A stretch of DNA of 64,000 nucleotides from Pedobacter westerhofensis (GTDB taxonomy: Bacteria; Bacteroidota; Bacteroidia; Sphingobacteriales; Sphingobacteriaceae), in the NCBI RefSeq assembly GCF_900182595.1, contig NZ_FXTN01000002.1, positions 310,001 to 374,000 of the forward strand. The letters run 5' to 3'. Position 1 is the first letter of the stretch. Each line of letters opens with the position of its first letter. The notes beneath the pieces were generated by a model. The model made no database searches. It saw nothing but the letters and a program-made list of their open reading frames with translations, and was not told where the DNA came from. The position numbers and the translations under genes were made by a program. This document shows positions 15,854-25,075 of the stretch, piece after piece.

Positions 15854-18205
15854 ATGAAACGAATTATATCTCTTGCTATCCTTTTGGTCCAGGCAGTTTT
15901 TGTGATGGCACAATCGCCTTCGGCATTTGGAAAGAAGGTAAATTATATGCCCAAAGCTTTTGAAAAACCATCTGCAGCAACGAATGTGACTGACGAGGGT
16001 GGTAAAACAAAGCTGCCATGGGTTGTATTTTCAGACCGTGATGAAAATTACACTACCACAGCGCCCGGTGGAAGCCTGATTATGAAAAAGCTCAATTTTA
16101 TGGAACCCTTTTATGTTTCTAAAGAGGAAAACGGCTATGTGAAGCTGATCAAATACAAGGCTGGAATGATCAGGGGCAGAAAAATTAATGATAAAAAAAG
16201 TGCAATCAGCTATGGCTGGATCCCCGTTTCCAAGTTACTGCTGTGGCAGCGCTCATATTCCAACCAGAAATCCGGTTATCCGGAAAAATCAATTGCCATC
16301 ATCAACGGTAACCTGCCACTGGTGCAATCAAAATTCTACTACGACAATACAGACTCTGCCTATGTGTATACTACCCCGGAGCTGAAGAAAAAGGCGACAA
16401 AGGTGAGGCTGCACGAAATCAACTACATCTTTAAAAAATCTGAAGACGGCAAAAAATACCTGATCGGAAATGAAGATCAGCTGGTGGCAGACAGTGCAAG
16501 GAAAAGCATTTACGGATGGATTGCCGCAGATGCAGTGCACAGCTGGGGCGACCGTCTCTACATTGCTCCTGCAGCTACAGATTCTTTTGACCTGAGCGAT
16601 TCTCTGTCTGTAATGCTCAGCGGCGCGCATACCGACCCATTGCTGGATGTGAATGACCTGATCCTGAGATCAGCTCCGGTAATGGATGATGAAGGCGGAA
16701 ATTATACGATTGGTGTTGCCAGTGATGTATACAAGAAAAAAGATAACAAAATTATTACCATCAGCGGGGCTGCGCTCACCTACCCGAACTATCTGGCGCT
16801 GAGGAAGAATATCCATAAGATCAATGTGATCTTTGTGGTTGACGGCGGTACGCCCATGACGAAATACTTTGCAGGCCTGACGAATACGATCCAGTCTTTT
16901 GAAAACATTTTTAATGAATATGGCAGAGGTAACAAGTTAAGCTATGGTGCAGTGGTTTACCGTGGCGAATCTTGCTGCAGTGCCACTGGCGTAACCGCTA
17001 CTCCGGCATTGTCTACCGATTACAGAAAGCTGATGGCTTACCTTACTGACGAAGCGAAAATCACCGAAAGGTGCGAAAGCAAAGTGGCCAACCAGCCTGT
17101 GTACGATGGCGTGAGAGCGGGATTAAACCTCCTTAAAAAACATACCAATGAGACTAACCTGATTGTACTGGTAGGCACCACCGGCAATGCCAATTCTTCT
17201 TATCAGCTGAACCAGCTGGTAGATGAGTTTGTTGCGGCCGATGCCAGGTTACTTGCCATACAGATGTACAGTGACTACGATCAGTCTTTTAACAACTTTG
17301 TTCTGCAATCCAAGAAACTGGTTTCAGAATCGGCAGTATATGCGGCGAAAAGGAAAAGGAGGTTCCTGGTAAAAGGAGAAGGGCTTAACGATACGCAGGC
17401 TTACAATACCAGCCAGCTTGATTCTATTTCGTATTACCTGGATTATCCAAAGAACAGCCTGATCCAGGGCGGGGTAGTGTTCCCTACAAAGGGCTCTGTA
17501 AATTCTAACGAATCAATGAACATCGCGATGCGCCGTTTTATCAAAGAAACCGATATGGACATCAGCAATCAGATCAGTTCACTGGACAGCGCTTTCAGGC
17601 TTACAGGAATTGACCGCAGAAACTTGTCGGCAACTGTAGAAGGGCAGCTTGCTGCACCTGTATCAGATGAGGTAGCTGATCATATGCCGCACAATGGGTT
17701 CAAATATTATATGACCTCCACGGTTCCCTCTGATATTGTTTCCAAACACAGAAGCACCATGCAATATGCGCTGGTGCTGAACTCGATGGAGTTTAAACAG
17801 CTGAACGATGTGTTCTCGATGATGACCGGTCAAAACCTGCAGATGGACCAGTCATCCTTCAGGAAAAAACTGGTGGGCAACTACATCGCTATCCCAAGGG
17901 TATTGCTGGGCAAAGATATTTCAAAAGGGGATGTGAGGTCGATGACCCTTGGCAGCTACCTGAAGATGGTAACCGGTTTGCCGGTTGAAAATGAGTTGCT
18001 GACCAAATATACAGTGGTAGATCTTAAAAGATCAGGGCGGATGCCGCAGGCAGATTTTGAGGCGTACCTGAAATTTCTGATCAGCTCTACGGAAGAGATC
18101 AGAAGAGGGGTCCAGTTTGGGCAGCAATTCATCTCAAACGGAAAAACCTACTATTATATCACTGAGAACAATTTTGTACAGAAAACCGAAAAGGAAAATC
18201 CTTAG
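15854..18205 (+). CDS. tssR: T6SSiii periplasmic protein TssR (vWA-like domain)
   Basis: 783 residues with a cleavable signal peptide (MKRIISLAILLVQAVFVMAQ). The first 250 residues are beta-rich with SH3-like repeats that twice contain the pattern YGWI (ISYGWIPVSKLLL and SIYGWIAADAVHSW). A von Willebrand factor A-like domain starts near residue 322 (INVIFVVDGGTPM, D330). Its metal site is degenerate because DxSxS is replaced by DGGTP. A helical C-terminal region follows. Size, signal peptide, vWA-like core and the position after tssP match TssR, the largest component of the Bacteroidota T6SS envelope complex. tssH follows at 10 bases. Confidence 0.82.
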   Translation: MKRIISLAILLVQAVFVMAQSPSAFGKKVNYMPKAFEKPSAATNVTDEGGKTKLPWVVFSDRDENYTTTAPGGSLIMKKLNFMEPFYVSKEENGYVKLIKYKAGMIRGRKINDKKSAISYGWIPVSKLLLWQRSYSNQKSGYPEKSIAIINGNLPLVQSKFYYDNTDSAYVYTTPELKKKATKVRLHEINYIFKKSEDGKKYLIGNEDQLVADSARKSIYGWIAADAVHSWGDRLYIAPAATDSFDLSDSLSVMLSGAHTDPLLDVNDLILRSAPVMDDEGGNYTIGVASDVYKKKDNKIITISGAALTYPNYLALRKNIHKINVIFVVDGGTPMTKYFAGLTNTIQSFENIFNEYGRGNKLSYGAVVYRGESCCSATGVTATPALSTDYRKLMAYLTDEAKITERCESKVANQPVYDGVRAGLNLLKKHTNETNLIVLVGTTGNANSSYQLNQLVDEFVAADARLLAIQMYSDYDQSFNNFVLQSKKLVSESAVYAAKRKRRFLVKGEGLNDTQAYNTSQLDSISYYLDYPKNSLIQGGVVFPTKGSVNSNESMNIAMRRFIKETDMDISNQISSLDSAFRLTGIDRRNLSATVEGQLAAPVSDEVADHMPHNGFKYYMTSTVPSDIVSKHRSTMQYALVLNSMEFKQLNDVFSMMTGQNLQMDQSSFRKKLVGNYIAIPRVLLGKDISKGDVRSMTLGSYLKMVTGLPVENELLTKYTVVDLKRSGRMPQADFEAYLKFLISSTEEIRRGVQFGQQFISNGKTYYYITENNFVQKTEKENP

Positions 18206-18215
18206 CACATAAATT

Positions 18216-20726
18216 ATGAGTCTTACTAACATCAGTGAATCTGTTAAACTGGCATTGAGGGTAGCACAGTCCCTGGCTAAAGAATATCATAATCCGGAAT
18301 TTACCGCTGCACACCTGTTAAAGGGCTTGATGCACAAGGAGGTAGGGTTGAGGGGCTTTTTGTCTTCGATAGGGAAGGACGAAGAGTACATCAGTGAATG
18401 GGCGGAAGTGCGCATCGAAGAACTGGAGAAGATTGCCGCTGCGCCGGATGAAGTAAAGGGCAGCCGGGAGATTGCGATGGTGTTTGAAGAAGCTGACCAT
18501 ATCAGAATCAAACTGGGGCTGGACCTGATCACCCCTGTGTGTGTGCTCACAGCATTGTGTAAACCCACTGTTGGTTTTAAGCCAGACCAGCTCAAGTCTT
18601 TTCCGATCAAGGAACGTGAACTGCTGGATCTTTATATTAAGGACGAGGAGCTGCAGGAAGCGGTATCACCTGCCGGAGGGGCAGCCGGGAATCCGGAAAA
18701 AGGCAAAGGCGCTTCGGGCGCCCTCCATAAGTACTGCATTGACAGGATTGCCCTGGCCAGGGACGGTAAGACAGATCCGATCATCGGCAGGGATAAGGAA
18801 GCCAGGCAGATCATGGAAATTCTTGGCCGCCGCACAAAACCTAATGTGATCATTACCGGGGATGCTGGTGTAGGCAAGACTGCATTGGTAGATGGTTTTG
18901 CGCAGGATATCATTGCCGGCAATGTTCCGGAACTGCTAAAAGATGTCCAGTTGTTTGAGCTTGACCTCGGTTCTCTTATTGCTGGTGCCTCTTACAAAGG
19001 AGAGATAGAAGACCGTCTGAAAAACATACTAAAAGAGATCAAGCAATTTGATAAAGCGGTTTTGTTTATTGACGAGATCCATACCCTGCTGGACAGCAAA
19101 GGCCCTATTGGCGGGGGCGTAGGCAATTTACTGAAACCGGAACTTGCCAGAGGCGAGATCACGGTGATCGGGGCAACAACCATCGATGAATACCGTAAGA
19201 TCATTGAGCCTGAGCAGGCTTTCAGCAGGCGCTTTGAGGTGCTGCAGGTGAATGAGCCCAACGAGGCTTCAGCCATTAAAATGCTGCAGAAACTGACAGA
19301 AAAATATGAGGAGCACCACCAGTTGAAGATCCATCCGGAAGCTATTCCGGAATGTGTGAGGCTGGCGAAACGGTATATTAAAGACCGCAGGCTCCCTGAT
19401 TCTGCATTCGACTTGCTTGACAGGACGATGGCTGCGATGAAGATGATGAATGACACCTCTGAAAAAGTCCTTGCAGAACTGAATGTGTCACTTCAGGACT
19501 TGTCGGCTGCGGATGAAACCGATCTTCTAAACGATTATAAATGGCTGTACAACCAGCTTCAGGATAAAGTTAGCCCCGTTTTACTGGGACAGCTGACAGA
19601 TGAAACACAGGTGGAAACCTTTGAGCAACCTGACGAATATCAAGAATATCTGAGGAGAAACCTGGATGCACTGCAGTTATTGGCGGCTGAAAAAACAGCC
19701 GAAGTAGGCAGGCAGGATATTGCATCCATCGTTTCCTATAAAACCGGCATCCCTTTAGGAAAGATCCAGGCACAGGAGAAAGAAAAGCTCCTGAACATGG
19801 AGCAATTTCTGAAAAGGAGAGTGGTTGGTCAGGATCAGGCTTTAAAAGCTGTTTCTGACGCCATTCTTGAATCCCGGAGCGGACTGAACAAAAAGGGACA
19901 GCCCATTGGATCATTCTTTTTGCTGGGACCAACCGGAACCGGAAAGACGGAGCTGGCAAAGTCTATTGCTGAGTTTCTCTTTAATGATGAGAAAGCGATG
20001 ATCCGTTTTGACATGTCTGAGTTTAAAGAGGAACACTCTGCTGCTTTGCTGTATGGAGCGCCTCCGGGATATGTAGGTTATGAAGAAGGAGGATTACTGG
20101 TGAATAAAATCAGGCAGCAACCTTACTCTGTGCTGTTGTTTGACGAGATAGAAAAAGCACACCCTTCAGTTTTTGATACCTTTCTGCAGATCCTGGACGA
20201 GGGGCATATGCACGACCGTTTGGGAAAAGAAGGAGATTTTTCAAATTCACTGATCCTTTTTACTTCCAATATAGGAAGTGAGTGGATTGCCGGGCAGATT
20301 GCTGAAGGCGAATTTCCAAAATCGCAGCAGCTGATGGATATCATGGCAGCGCATTTCAGGCCTGAATTCCTGGCACGCTTATCAGAAATTGTACCCTTTG
20401 CGCCAATCAGCGAGAAGAATGTGGTGCGGATATTTGAGATCCAGCTGAAGAGCCTGATTGATGCCCTTTACAAACAGGGGATTGGTTTTGAAATTGATGA
20501 AGAAGCCAAAGCCATGCTGGCGCTGAGTGGCTTTACACCAAAATATGGTGCGCGGCAGCTGTCTGGCGTGATCAGAAATGAACTGCGAAGGCCGATTTCC
20601 AAATTTATCATTTCAGGAGAATTGAAGAAAGGTTTTACGATTCTCATTAAAAAGCATCCTACGGAGGAAAAACTGGACTGGGAGATTATATCAGTACTGC
20701 CAGTTAATGAGCTGGAAAACAATTAG
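18216..20726 (+). CDS. tssH: T6SS sheath-recycling AAA+ ATPase TssH/ClpV
   Basis: 836 residues with the Clp/Hsp100 two-ring layout: an N-terminal Clp-N repeat domain (residues 5-145), NBD1 with Walker A GDAGVGKT at 215-222 and Walker B LFIDEIHTLL, then NBD2 with Walker A GPTGTGKT at 571-578 and LLFDEIEKAHP. The middle coiled coil between the NBDs is short, unlike ClpB, and the gene sits between tssR and tssB, so it is the T6SS-specific ClpV that disassembles contracted sheaths. The pore loop region GAPPGYVGYEEGG is intact. Confidence 0.95.
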   Translation: MSLTNISESVKLALRVAQSLAKEYHNPEFTAAHLLKGLMHKEVGLRGFLSSIGKDEEYISEWAEVRIEELEKIAAAPDEVKGSREIAMVFEEADHIRIKLGLDLITPVCVLTALCKPTVGFKPDQLKSFPIKERELLDLYIKDEELQEAVSPAGGAAGNPEKGKGASGALHKYCIDRIALARDGKTDPIIGRDKEARQIMEILGRRTKPNVIITGDAGVGKTALVDGFAQDIIAGNVPELLKDVQLFELDLGSLIAGASYKGEIEDRLKNILKEIKQFDKAVLFIDEIHTLLDSKGPIGGGVGNLLKPELARGEITVIGATTIDEYRKIIEPEQAFSRRFEVLQVNEPNEASAIKMLQKLTEKYEEHHQLKIHPEAIPECVRLAKRYIKDRRLPDSAFDLLDRTMAAMKMMNDTSEKVLAELNVSLQDLSAADETDLLNDYKWLYNQLQDKVSPVLLGQLTDETQVETFEQPDEYQEYLRRNLDALQLLAAEKTAEVGRQDIASIVSYKTGIPLGKIQAQEKEKLLNMEQFLKRRVVGQDQALKAVSDAILESRSGLNKKGQPIGSFFLLGPTGTGKTELAKSIAEFLFNDEKAMIRFDMSEFKEEHSAALLYGAPPGYVGYEEGGLLVNKIRQQPYSVLLFDEIEKAHPSVFDTFLQILDEGHMHDRLGKEGDFSNSLILFTSNIGSEWIAGQIAEGEFPKSQQLMDIMAAHFRPEFLARLSEIVPFAPISEKNVVRIFEIQLKSLIDALYKQGIGFEIDEEAKAMLALSGFTPKYGARQLSGVIRNELRRPISKFIISGELKKGFTILIKKHPTEEKLDWEIISVLPVNELENN

Positions 20727-20777
20727 TAACAAATTAATGTATTAGTAACAGAATATAAACCCTTAAATATCAACACT

Positions 20778-21224
20778 ATGTTTAATTATGAAATTGGCGG
20801 TAACGAAAGAAAAATCGATACCTCAGAAGCATTCGCAGATATTGCCTTCAATAAAACACTTTTTATACAAAAACTGACCGATAACGAACCGATTAAGCCA
20901 GAAAAAGTGGAAGGTTTAAAAACTGTTCAGGAGGTTTTTAATCATTATAAACCAAGTGTTCGTGTGGGATTTGAAAAAAATGATGGGTCTCCCGTGTCGG
21001 AAACGCTGCAGTTTGGCAACCTGGGTGATTTTTCGGTAAAAAGCATCATTAATCAGAGTAACCACCTGACGAATGTAAATATCGAAAAGGAAATGTCGCT
21101 GAGTGTGATCAAGCAACTGAAATCGAATAAAACACTGAAGTCTACGCTTGATGATGCTGAAACAAAAAATGCGTTTATCAGTGCTTTGAAAAACTTTATA
21201 GCTGAATTGGAAGAAAATAAATAG
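20778..21224 (+). CDS. tssB: T6SS small sheath protein TssB
   Basis: 148 residues. TssB pairs with TssC to form the contractile sheath. Family features are the central GDFSVKSIINQSNHLTNV segment with preceding basic and hydrophobic strands (PSVRVGFEKNDGSPVSETL) and the C-terminal helix ending FIAELEENK. The length is in the lower normal range for TssB. It is followed by tssC after 37 bases; that gap contains a short palindrome (CAGGCC-CA-GGCCTG). Confidence 0.93.
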   Translation: MFNYEIGGNERKIDTSEAFADIAFNKTLFIQKLTDNEPIKPEKVEGLKTVQEVFNHYKPSVRVGFEKNDGSPVSETLQFGNLGDFSVKSIINQSNHLTNVNIEKEMSLSVIKQLKSNKTLKSTLDDAETKNAFISALKNFIAELEENK

Positions 21225-21261
21225 TCAGGCCCAGGCCTGTTCACAATTAAAAATATAAAAT

Positions 21262-22653
21262 ATGTCAACTCCCGAAGAACAAAATATATCACAGGATGCC
21301 TCACAGTCGGCCGGCTATAAACCCGCTGAAAGAGAAGTGCAGGAAAAACTCTCCCTGCAGGAGAGTCTGGATAAACTAGCAAGAGTAGGTGGTTTCGATT
21401 TGCTGGAAGCAACAGTAGACGGGCTGCAAAACCTTAATCCCGACCGGAAAGCCAGGAAGCAGATATTCCTTACCGGTGATGAGAAGAAAAAGGAGCGGGA
21501 AGAACTGAAGAAAAAAATCCAGTTATGGATCGATGTGCTTGAAGAATCTGATTCTGTAGCCGCTATGGTGGAGAAAAGCACCGAAAAACTACAGGCTGCG
21601 GAAGAAAACCTGAACAAGAATATCGCTACCGCACTGGAAACTACCAGAGAGCTGGAGCAGGCTTACCGTTCTGTAAATCTCTTTTATCAGAATACAGAAT
21701 CTGATAAACTTAAAAATGTTGTATTGCTGAATGCTTCCATGGACCAGATCAAAGATCTGGATAACCCGAGGTTTATTGATTACGTGGGCGATGAGCTGAA
21801 GCAGAAATACGACCGTCTGGATCTTCGTGAAAACTATTCACTGATGGTTATTCCGGGGTATATGGGCTCCAATAAGGTTGTTGAAAAATGGGGCAAGATT
21901 GCACATGAGAACAAGGCTATGCTGGTAACGGATTTTGCCGATCTGGATCAGCCTGATGATGTGATCGACCTGTTTACTTCGGCAAACCTGACTGGCGGTG
22001 AGGCTTTCCGTTCTAACGTGATCATGACTTGCAATTGGCTGGTAGGCAGGGGCAAGGTTGCTGAAGTTGGGGAGGAAGACGACCTTACTGTTCCGGGATC
22101 GGCAGCACTGGCCGGCAAGATGTATTACACGCTGATGTCGCAGGTAACGGCTGGTAAGAAACACGGTGCCATCAATGATGTGGACGGTGTAAAGTTTGAC
22201 CTGAAGAAAAGTGAGATCTCGCACCTGGAACGTATTGGTTTGGTCCCGATGGTGAATGAATATGGAAAAGTTATGGCGTTCTCTGCCAAAACGCTGTTTA
22301 ATGGTGATAACATTGGCCTGCAGACTTATTCTGTAGTACGTGTGTTTGATTATGTGACCAAAGTACTGTTCGATTTCTTAAACAGAAGGGCTTTTGAAAA
22401 CTGGACTTCTAAAACAGAGCAGGACCTGCGCGGGCAGATTGTAAAATTCCTGGATGGGATCCAGGGGCCTGAGCGCCTGATAGAGCGTTTCAAGATCATG
22501 CGTTTTGAACGTGACGAGGTGCAAAAGGACAAAATTCATTTGGATATCCACATCACCCCATATTTTCCTGCAAAAAGTTTCGTAGTGAAACTGGACGGGC
22601 AGAAGGGCGAAGATGAGGAAACCACCTGGAGCTCAGAGTACGCCCAGCAATAA
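21262..22653 (+). CDS. tssC: T6SS large sheath protein TssC
   Basis: 463 residues, normal for TssC. The conserved sheath core is clear: NPDRKARKQIFLTGDE, NYSLMVIPGYMGSN, IDLFTSANLTGGEAFRSN, MTCNWLVGRGKVAEVG, and the C-terminal KIHLDIHITPYFPAKSFVVK strand used in handshake contacts. TssB and TssC form the helical sheath around the Hcp tube. The gene ends at a strong terminator, so the transcript that began at tssQ most likely stops here. Confidence 0.96.
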   Translation: MSTPEEQNISQDASQSAGYKPAEREVQEKLSLQESLDKLARVGGFDLLEATVDGLQNLNPDRKARKQIFLTGDEKKKEREELKKKIQLWIDVLEESDSVAAMVEKSTEKLQAAEENLNKNIATALETTRELEQAYRSVNLFYQNTESDKLKNVVLLNASMDQIKDLDNPRFIDYVGDELKQKYDRLDLRENYSLMVIPGYMGSNKVVEKWGKIAHENKAMLVTDFADLDQPDDVIDLFTSANLTGGEAFRSNVIMTCNWLVGRGKVAEVGEEDDLTVPGSAALAGKMYYTLMSQVTAGKKHGAINDVDGVKFDLKKSEISHLERIGLVPMVNEYGKVMAFSAKTLFNGDNIGLQTYSVVRVFDYVTKVLFDFLNRRAFENWTSKTEQDLRGQIVKFLDGIQGPERLIERFKIMRFERDEVQKDKIHLDIHITPYFPAKSFVVKLDGQKGEDEETTWSSEYAQQ

Positions 22654-22676
22654 TCTGACATCATTTTCATGAAATA

Positions 22677-22716
22677 ATCCGGGCAGATTGAAAAAATCTG
22701 TCCGGATATTTTTTTA
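22677..22716 (+). terminator. Intrinsic terminator after tssC
   Basis: ATCCGGGCAGATT at 22677-22689 pairs with AATCTGTCCGGAT at 22695-22707 (13 bp with one G-T wobble), closed by a short A-rich loop, and is followed directly by a T-rich run at 22709-22715. It separates the structural operon from the reductase and Hcp genes. Confidence 0.82.
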
Positions 22717-22792
22717 TCGGCCTCCTGCATTTCCTGACTTAACAATTTCTTTATAATTTAGCACCCGAATCTTTACATGGATTCTGAGGTCT

Positions 22793-23362
22793 ATGAAACA
22801 GATACTGATCATTAATGGTGATCCTGAGAAAACCGATGCAACGAGCCACCTAATCAATGCATACCGTAAGGGTGCAGAGGAGGCTGGTGCGCATGTCAGG
22901 GAAATCACTATTGTTGATCTGATCTTTAATTCCAACAAGCAGTTTGGTAACCGTGTGGCAGAGCTGGAGCCTGACCTGAAACGTGCGCTGGACCAGATCA
23001 TCTGGGCAAGCCATGTGGTTTTGTTCTGTCCGGTATATCTTTCATCTATCCCCGCGCGGATCAAAGGCTTCTTTGACCGGCTGTTTATGCCAGACCAGGT
23101 ATTTCTTTCCAAGAGCCAGAGTATCAGGAACAATTTCAGTGGAAAGTCGGCAAGGATTGTTTCTATCCTGGACCAGGAAACATTTGAGTATTGGAAACAA
23201 GACAAAAAGGTGACATACCTGTCTATTAAAAGAAACGTATTTGAAAATTGCCGTTTTCATCCTGTGCATACGAACACGATCGGGCAGCTGTACTCACTGG
23301 ATAATGAATACAGCAAGAAGTGGTTACGTAAGATGCAGAGCTTTGGCAGCAAAATAATGTAG
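22793..23362 (+). CDS. Flavodoxin-fold NAD(P)H-dependent oxidoreductase
   Basis: 189 residues. The opening QILIINGDPEKTDATSHLIN is the phosphate-binding loop of the flavodoxin_2 (MdaB/KefF) family, and VVLFCPVYLSSIPARIKGFFDRLF is the conserved flavin-contact segment. Such enzymes reduce quinones or similar acceptors using FMN or FAD. No T6SS role is known for the family. It lies between the tssC terminator and the first tssD, has its own upstream gap of about 75 bases, and may be a passenger or a cargo-related gene. Confidence 0.83.
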   Translation: MKQILIINGDPEKTDATSHLINAYRKGAEEAGAHVREITIVDLIFNSNKQFGNRVAELEPDLKRALDQIIWASHVVLFCPVYLSSIPARIKGFFDRLFMPDQVFLSKSQSIRNNFSGKSARIVSILDQETFEYWKQDKKVTYLSIKRNVFENCRFHPVHTNTIGQLYSLDNEYSKKWLRKMQSFGSKIM

Positions 23363-23425
23363 CGTTAAAGCCCTTGTACGGCATGTTAATATCTTTTTCG
23401 TCTATGATATTGATTATGAGCCGAA

Positions 23426-23442
23426 TTGGCAAACTTTTTGAT
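23426..23442 (+). promoter_or_regulatory. Possible sigma-54 promoter upstream of tssD
   Basis: TTGGCAAACTTTTTGAT contains a good -24 box (TTGGCA) and GG-N10-GA spacing, with a -12 box TTGA instead of TTGC. It lies 46 bases before the tssD ATG at 23489, a normal distance. A sigma-54 activator is encoded at 4029, and hcp operons in Vibrio cholerae are sigma-54 dependent. The mismatch at the conserved -12 C keeps confidence low. Confidence 0.4.
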
Positions 23443-23488
23443 TGATGTTGATCGTTATTAAATAATTTCAACCCTAAAACAAAAAGTT

Positions 23489-23884
23489 ATGGCTTTCAAA
23501 GCAAGATTAGACTTTTCGGGCAAGGAGTACGATGTGCTCCATTGTGCCTATTCCCTAAACCGTGATGTAGATGCAAAAGGAAGGCCTTCTTCCGGAGTGT
23601 ATGGTGGTACGATCGATATTGAGATCGAATCAACTGAAGACACTTCTGTCATCGAAGCAATGGTAAACAACCAGTACAAACCTTTAACAGGAACTTTGCT
23701 GATCAAAAAATCAGAAGAAGATGCCAAAATGAAGGAAGTACATTTTGAAGACGGATACATTGTTAAGTATTCTGAAGGAATCAACATCACCGGCGATAAT
23801 CCGATGACATTAAAATTCCAGATCTCTGCCCGTAAATTGAAACTGGGTAACGCTGAGCACGTTAACGACTGGCCAAAAGCGTAA
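23489..23884 (+). CDS. tssD: Hcp-type tube protein TssD, copy 1
   Basis: 131 residues of the Bacteroidota Hcp family (TssD). Hexameric rings stack into the T6SS inner tube and can carry effectors in the ring lumen. The family core SLNRDVDAKGRPSSGVYGGT, the AMVNNQYKPLTG strand and the terminal NDWPKA are present. Among the three copies this is the most divergent (DFSGKEYDVLHCAYS, LLIKKSEEDAKMKEVHF). It is followed 38 bases later by copy 2 and probably starts the Hcp transcript. Confidence 0.94.
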   Translation: MAFKARLDFSGKEYDVLHCAYSLNRDVDAKGRPSSGVYGGTIDIEIESTEDTSVIEAMVNNQYKPLTGTLLIKKSEEDAKMKEVHFEDGYIVKYSEGINITGDNPMTLKFQISARKLKLGNAEHVNDWPKA

Positions 23885-23922
23885 TCAAAATTAAGGAAGT
23901 TTAACATTAAAAAATCATTATC

Positions 23923-24318
23923 ATGGCTTTTAAAACCAGATTGACTCTTGGATCTAAAGAGTTCGACGTGCTGCAAACCAGCTTTTCATTAAACAGAGAC
24001 GTAGATGCCAAAGGGCGTCCGTCCTCAGGAGTTTACGGTGGAACGATTAACATTGAAGTAGAATCAACAGAGGATACTTCAGTAATCGAATCAATGGTAA
24101 ACAACCAGTACAAACCACTTTCAGGAACTATCGTGTTCAAAAAAGGAGAGGAAGATGCTAAAATGAAAGAGCTTTCTTTCGAAGACGGCTATATCATCCA
24201 GTACAACGAGGGGATTGCTGTAAACGATAACACTCCAATGACTTTGAGTTTTGTGATTTCGGCCAGAAAGCTGAAAATCGGCAATGCGGAACATACCAAC
24301 GACTGGCCAAAAGCTTAG
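23923..24318 (+). CDS. tssD: Hcp-type tube protein TssD, copy 2
   Basis: 131 residues, nearly the same as copy 3 and clearly paralogous to copy 1. Differences from copy 3 are scattered (for example RLTLGSKEFDVLQTSFS here, RLNLGSKEFDVLQCSFS in copy 3). It is followed by a perfect hairpin at 24330-24365, so copies 1 and 2 probably form one unit ending there. Separate Hcp paralogs often serve different cargo effectors in T6SSs that load effectors inside Hcp rings. Confidence 0.94.
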   Translation: MAFKTRLTLGSKEFDVLQTSFSLNRDVDAKGRPSSGVYGGTINIEVESTEDTSVIESMVNNQYKPLSGTIVFKKGEEDAKMKELSFEDGYIIQYNEGIAVNDNTPMTLSFVISARKLKIGNAEHTNDWPKA

Positions 24319-24329
24319 TCATTAACCAT

Positions 24330-24365
24330 ATAAACTTCTGCCTGTTCATTCAGGCAGAAGTTTAT
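24330..24365 (+). terminator. Perfect 15-bp hairpin after tssD copy 2
   Basis: ATAAACTTCTGCCTG at 24330-24344 pairs exactly with CAGGCAGAAGTTTAT at 24351-24365 around a TTCATT loop. There is no T-run afterwards. It could be a weak terminator or a 3' mRNA stabiliser that raises Hcp levels relative to downstream genes. Confidence 0.65.
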
Positions 24366-24623
24366 TGTTGTACCGTTTCAACTCAATGTGTAGCATAAGT
24401 CAACACTTATGTGTCAGCAGTTAATTTGAATACTACACATGATTATTTTTTTGTTTTTATTTCGCGGCTTTTATAGCCATGCCTGAAATAAAAAGAAATA
24501 CTGATCCCGATAGTGGCTGGTTCTTCATGAAAATTAGGTGGTATAAGGCCCTTGAATAACAGGTCAAAACCGTAATTTTAGATCAATTAACAAACATTAT
24601 CAAACACAAAAAGAATACACACA
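24366..24623 (+). promoter_or_regulatory. Gap between tssD copies 2 and 3
   Basis: 258 bases without a convincing gene. It has a 7-bp hairpin (CATAAGT-CAAC-ACTTATG, about 24395-24412), a T-rich patch, and a 26-codon open frame at 24480-24560 (starts MPEIKRNTDPDSGW) with no visible ribosome site or known similarity. The gap probably holds a promoter for tssD copy 3 and the spike genes. It may also carry the scar of a lost gene. Confidence 0.35.
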
Positions 24624-25019
24624 ATGGCTTTTAAAACCAGACTGAATCTCGGATCAAAAGAATTCGATGTGCTGCAATGCAGTTTTTCATTAAATAGAGA
24701 TGTAGATGCCAAGGGGCGTCCGTCATCAGGAGTATATGGTGGTACGATACATATCGAAATTGAATCTACAGAGGATACTTCTGTGATCGAATCTATGGTG
24801 AATAACCAGTACAAAGCGCTATCTGGAACTATTGTTTTCAAAAGAGGAGAGGAAGACTCAAAGATGAAGGAACTGTCTTTTGAAGATGGCTATATCATTC
24901 AATATACTGAAGGTATAGCAGTGAATGACAATACCCCAATGACATTGAGTTTTGTGATTTCTGCACGCAAGTTAAAGCTTGGGAATGCGGAGCACGTGAA
25001 CGACTGGCCGAAGGCCTGA
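24624..25019 (+). CDS. tssD: Hcp-type tube protein TssD, copy 3
   Basis: 131 residues with the same core as copy 2, including SLNRDVDAKGRPSSGVYGGT, ESMVNNQYKALSGTIVFK and the terminal NDWPKA. It lies 56 bases before vgrG (tssI), so it is the Hcp gene most likely to be coexpressed with the spike and the lipase effector. The long gap on its upstream side separates it from the other two copies. Confidence 0.94.
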   Translation: MAFKTRLNLGSKEFDVLQCSFSLNRDVDAKGRPSSGVYGGTIHIEIESTEDTSVIESMVNNQYKALSGTIVFKRGEEDSKMKELSFEDGYIIQYTEGIAVNDNTPMTLSFVISARKLKLGNAEHVNDWPKA

Positions 25020-25075
25020 TCGCATTTTAATGCCGTCTGATTTGACGGGCGGCTATGTAAACCAAAAAGATCCCT

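Noticed and set aside
24480..24560. 26-codon open frame between tssD copies 2 and 3
   Set aside because: Too short, no ribosome site and no known relative. It is described within the intergenic entry only.
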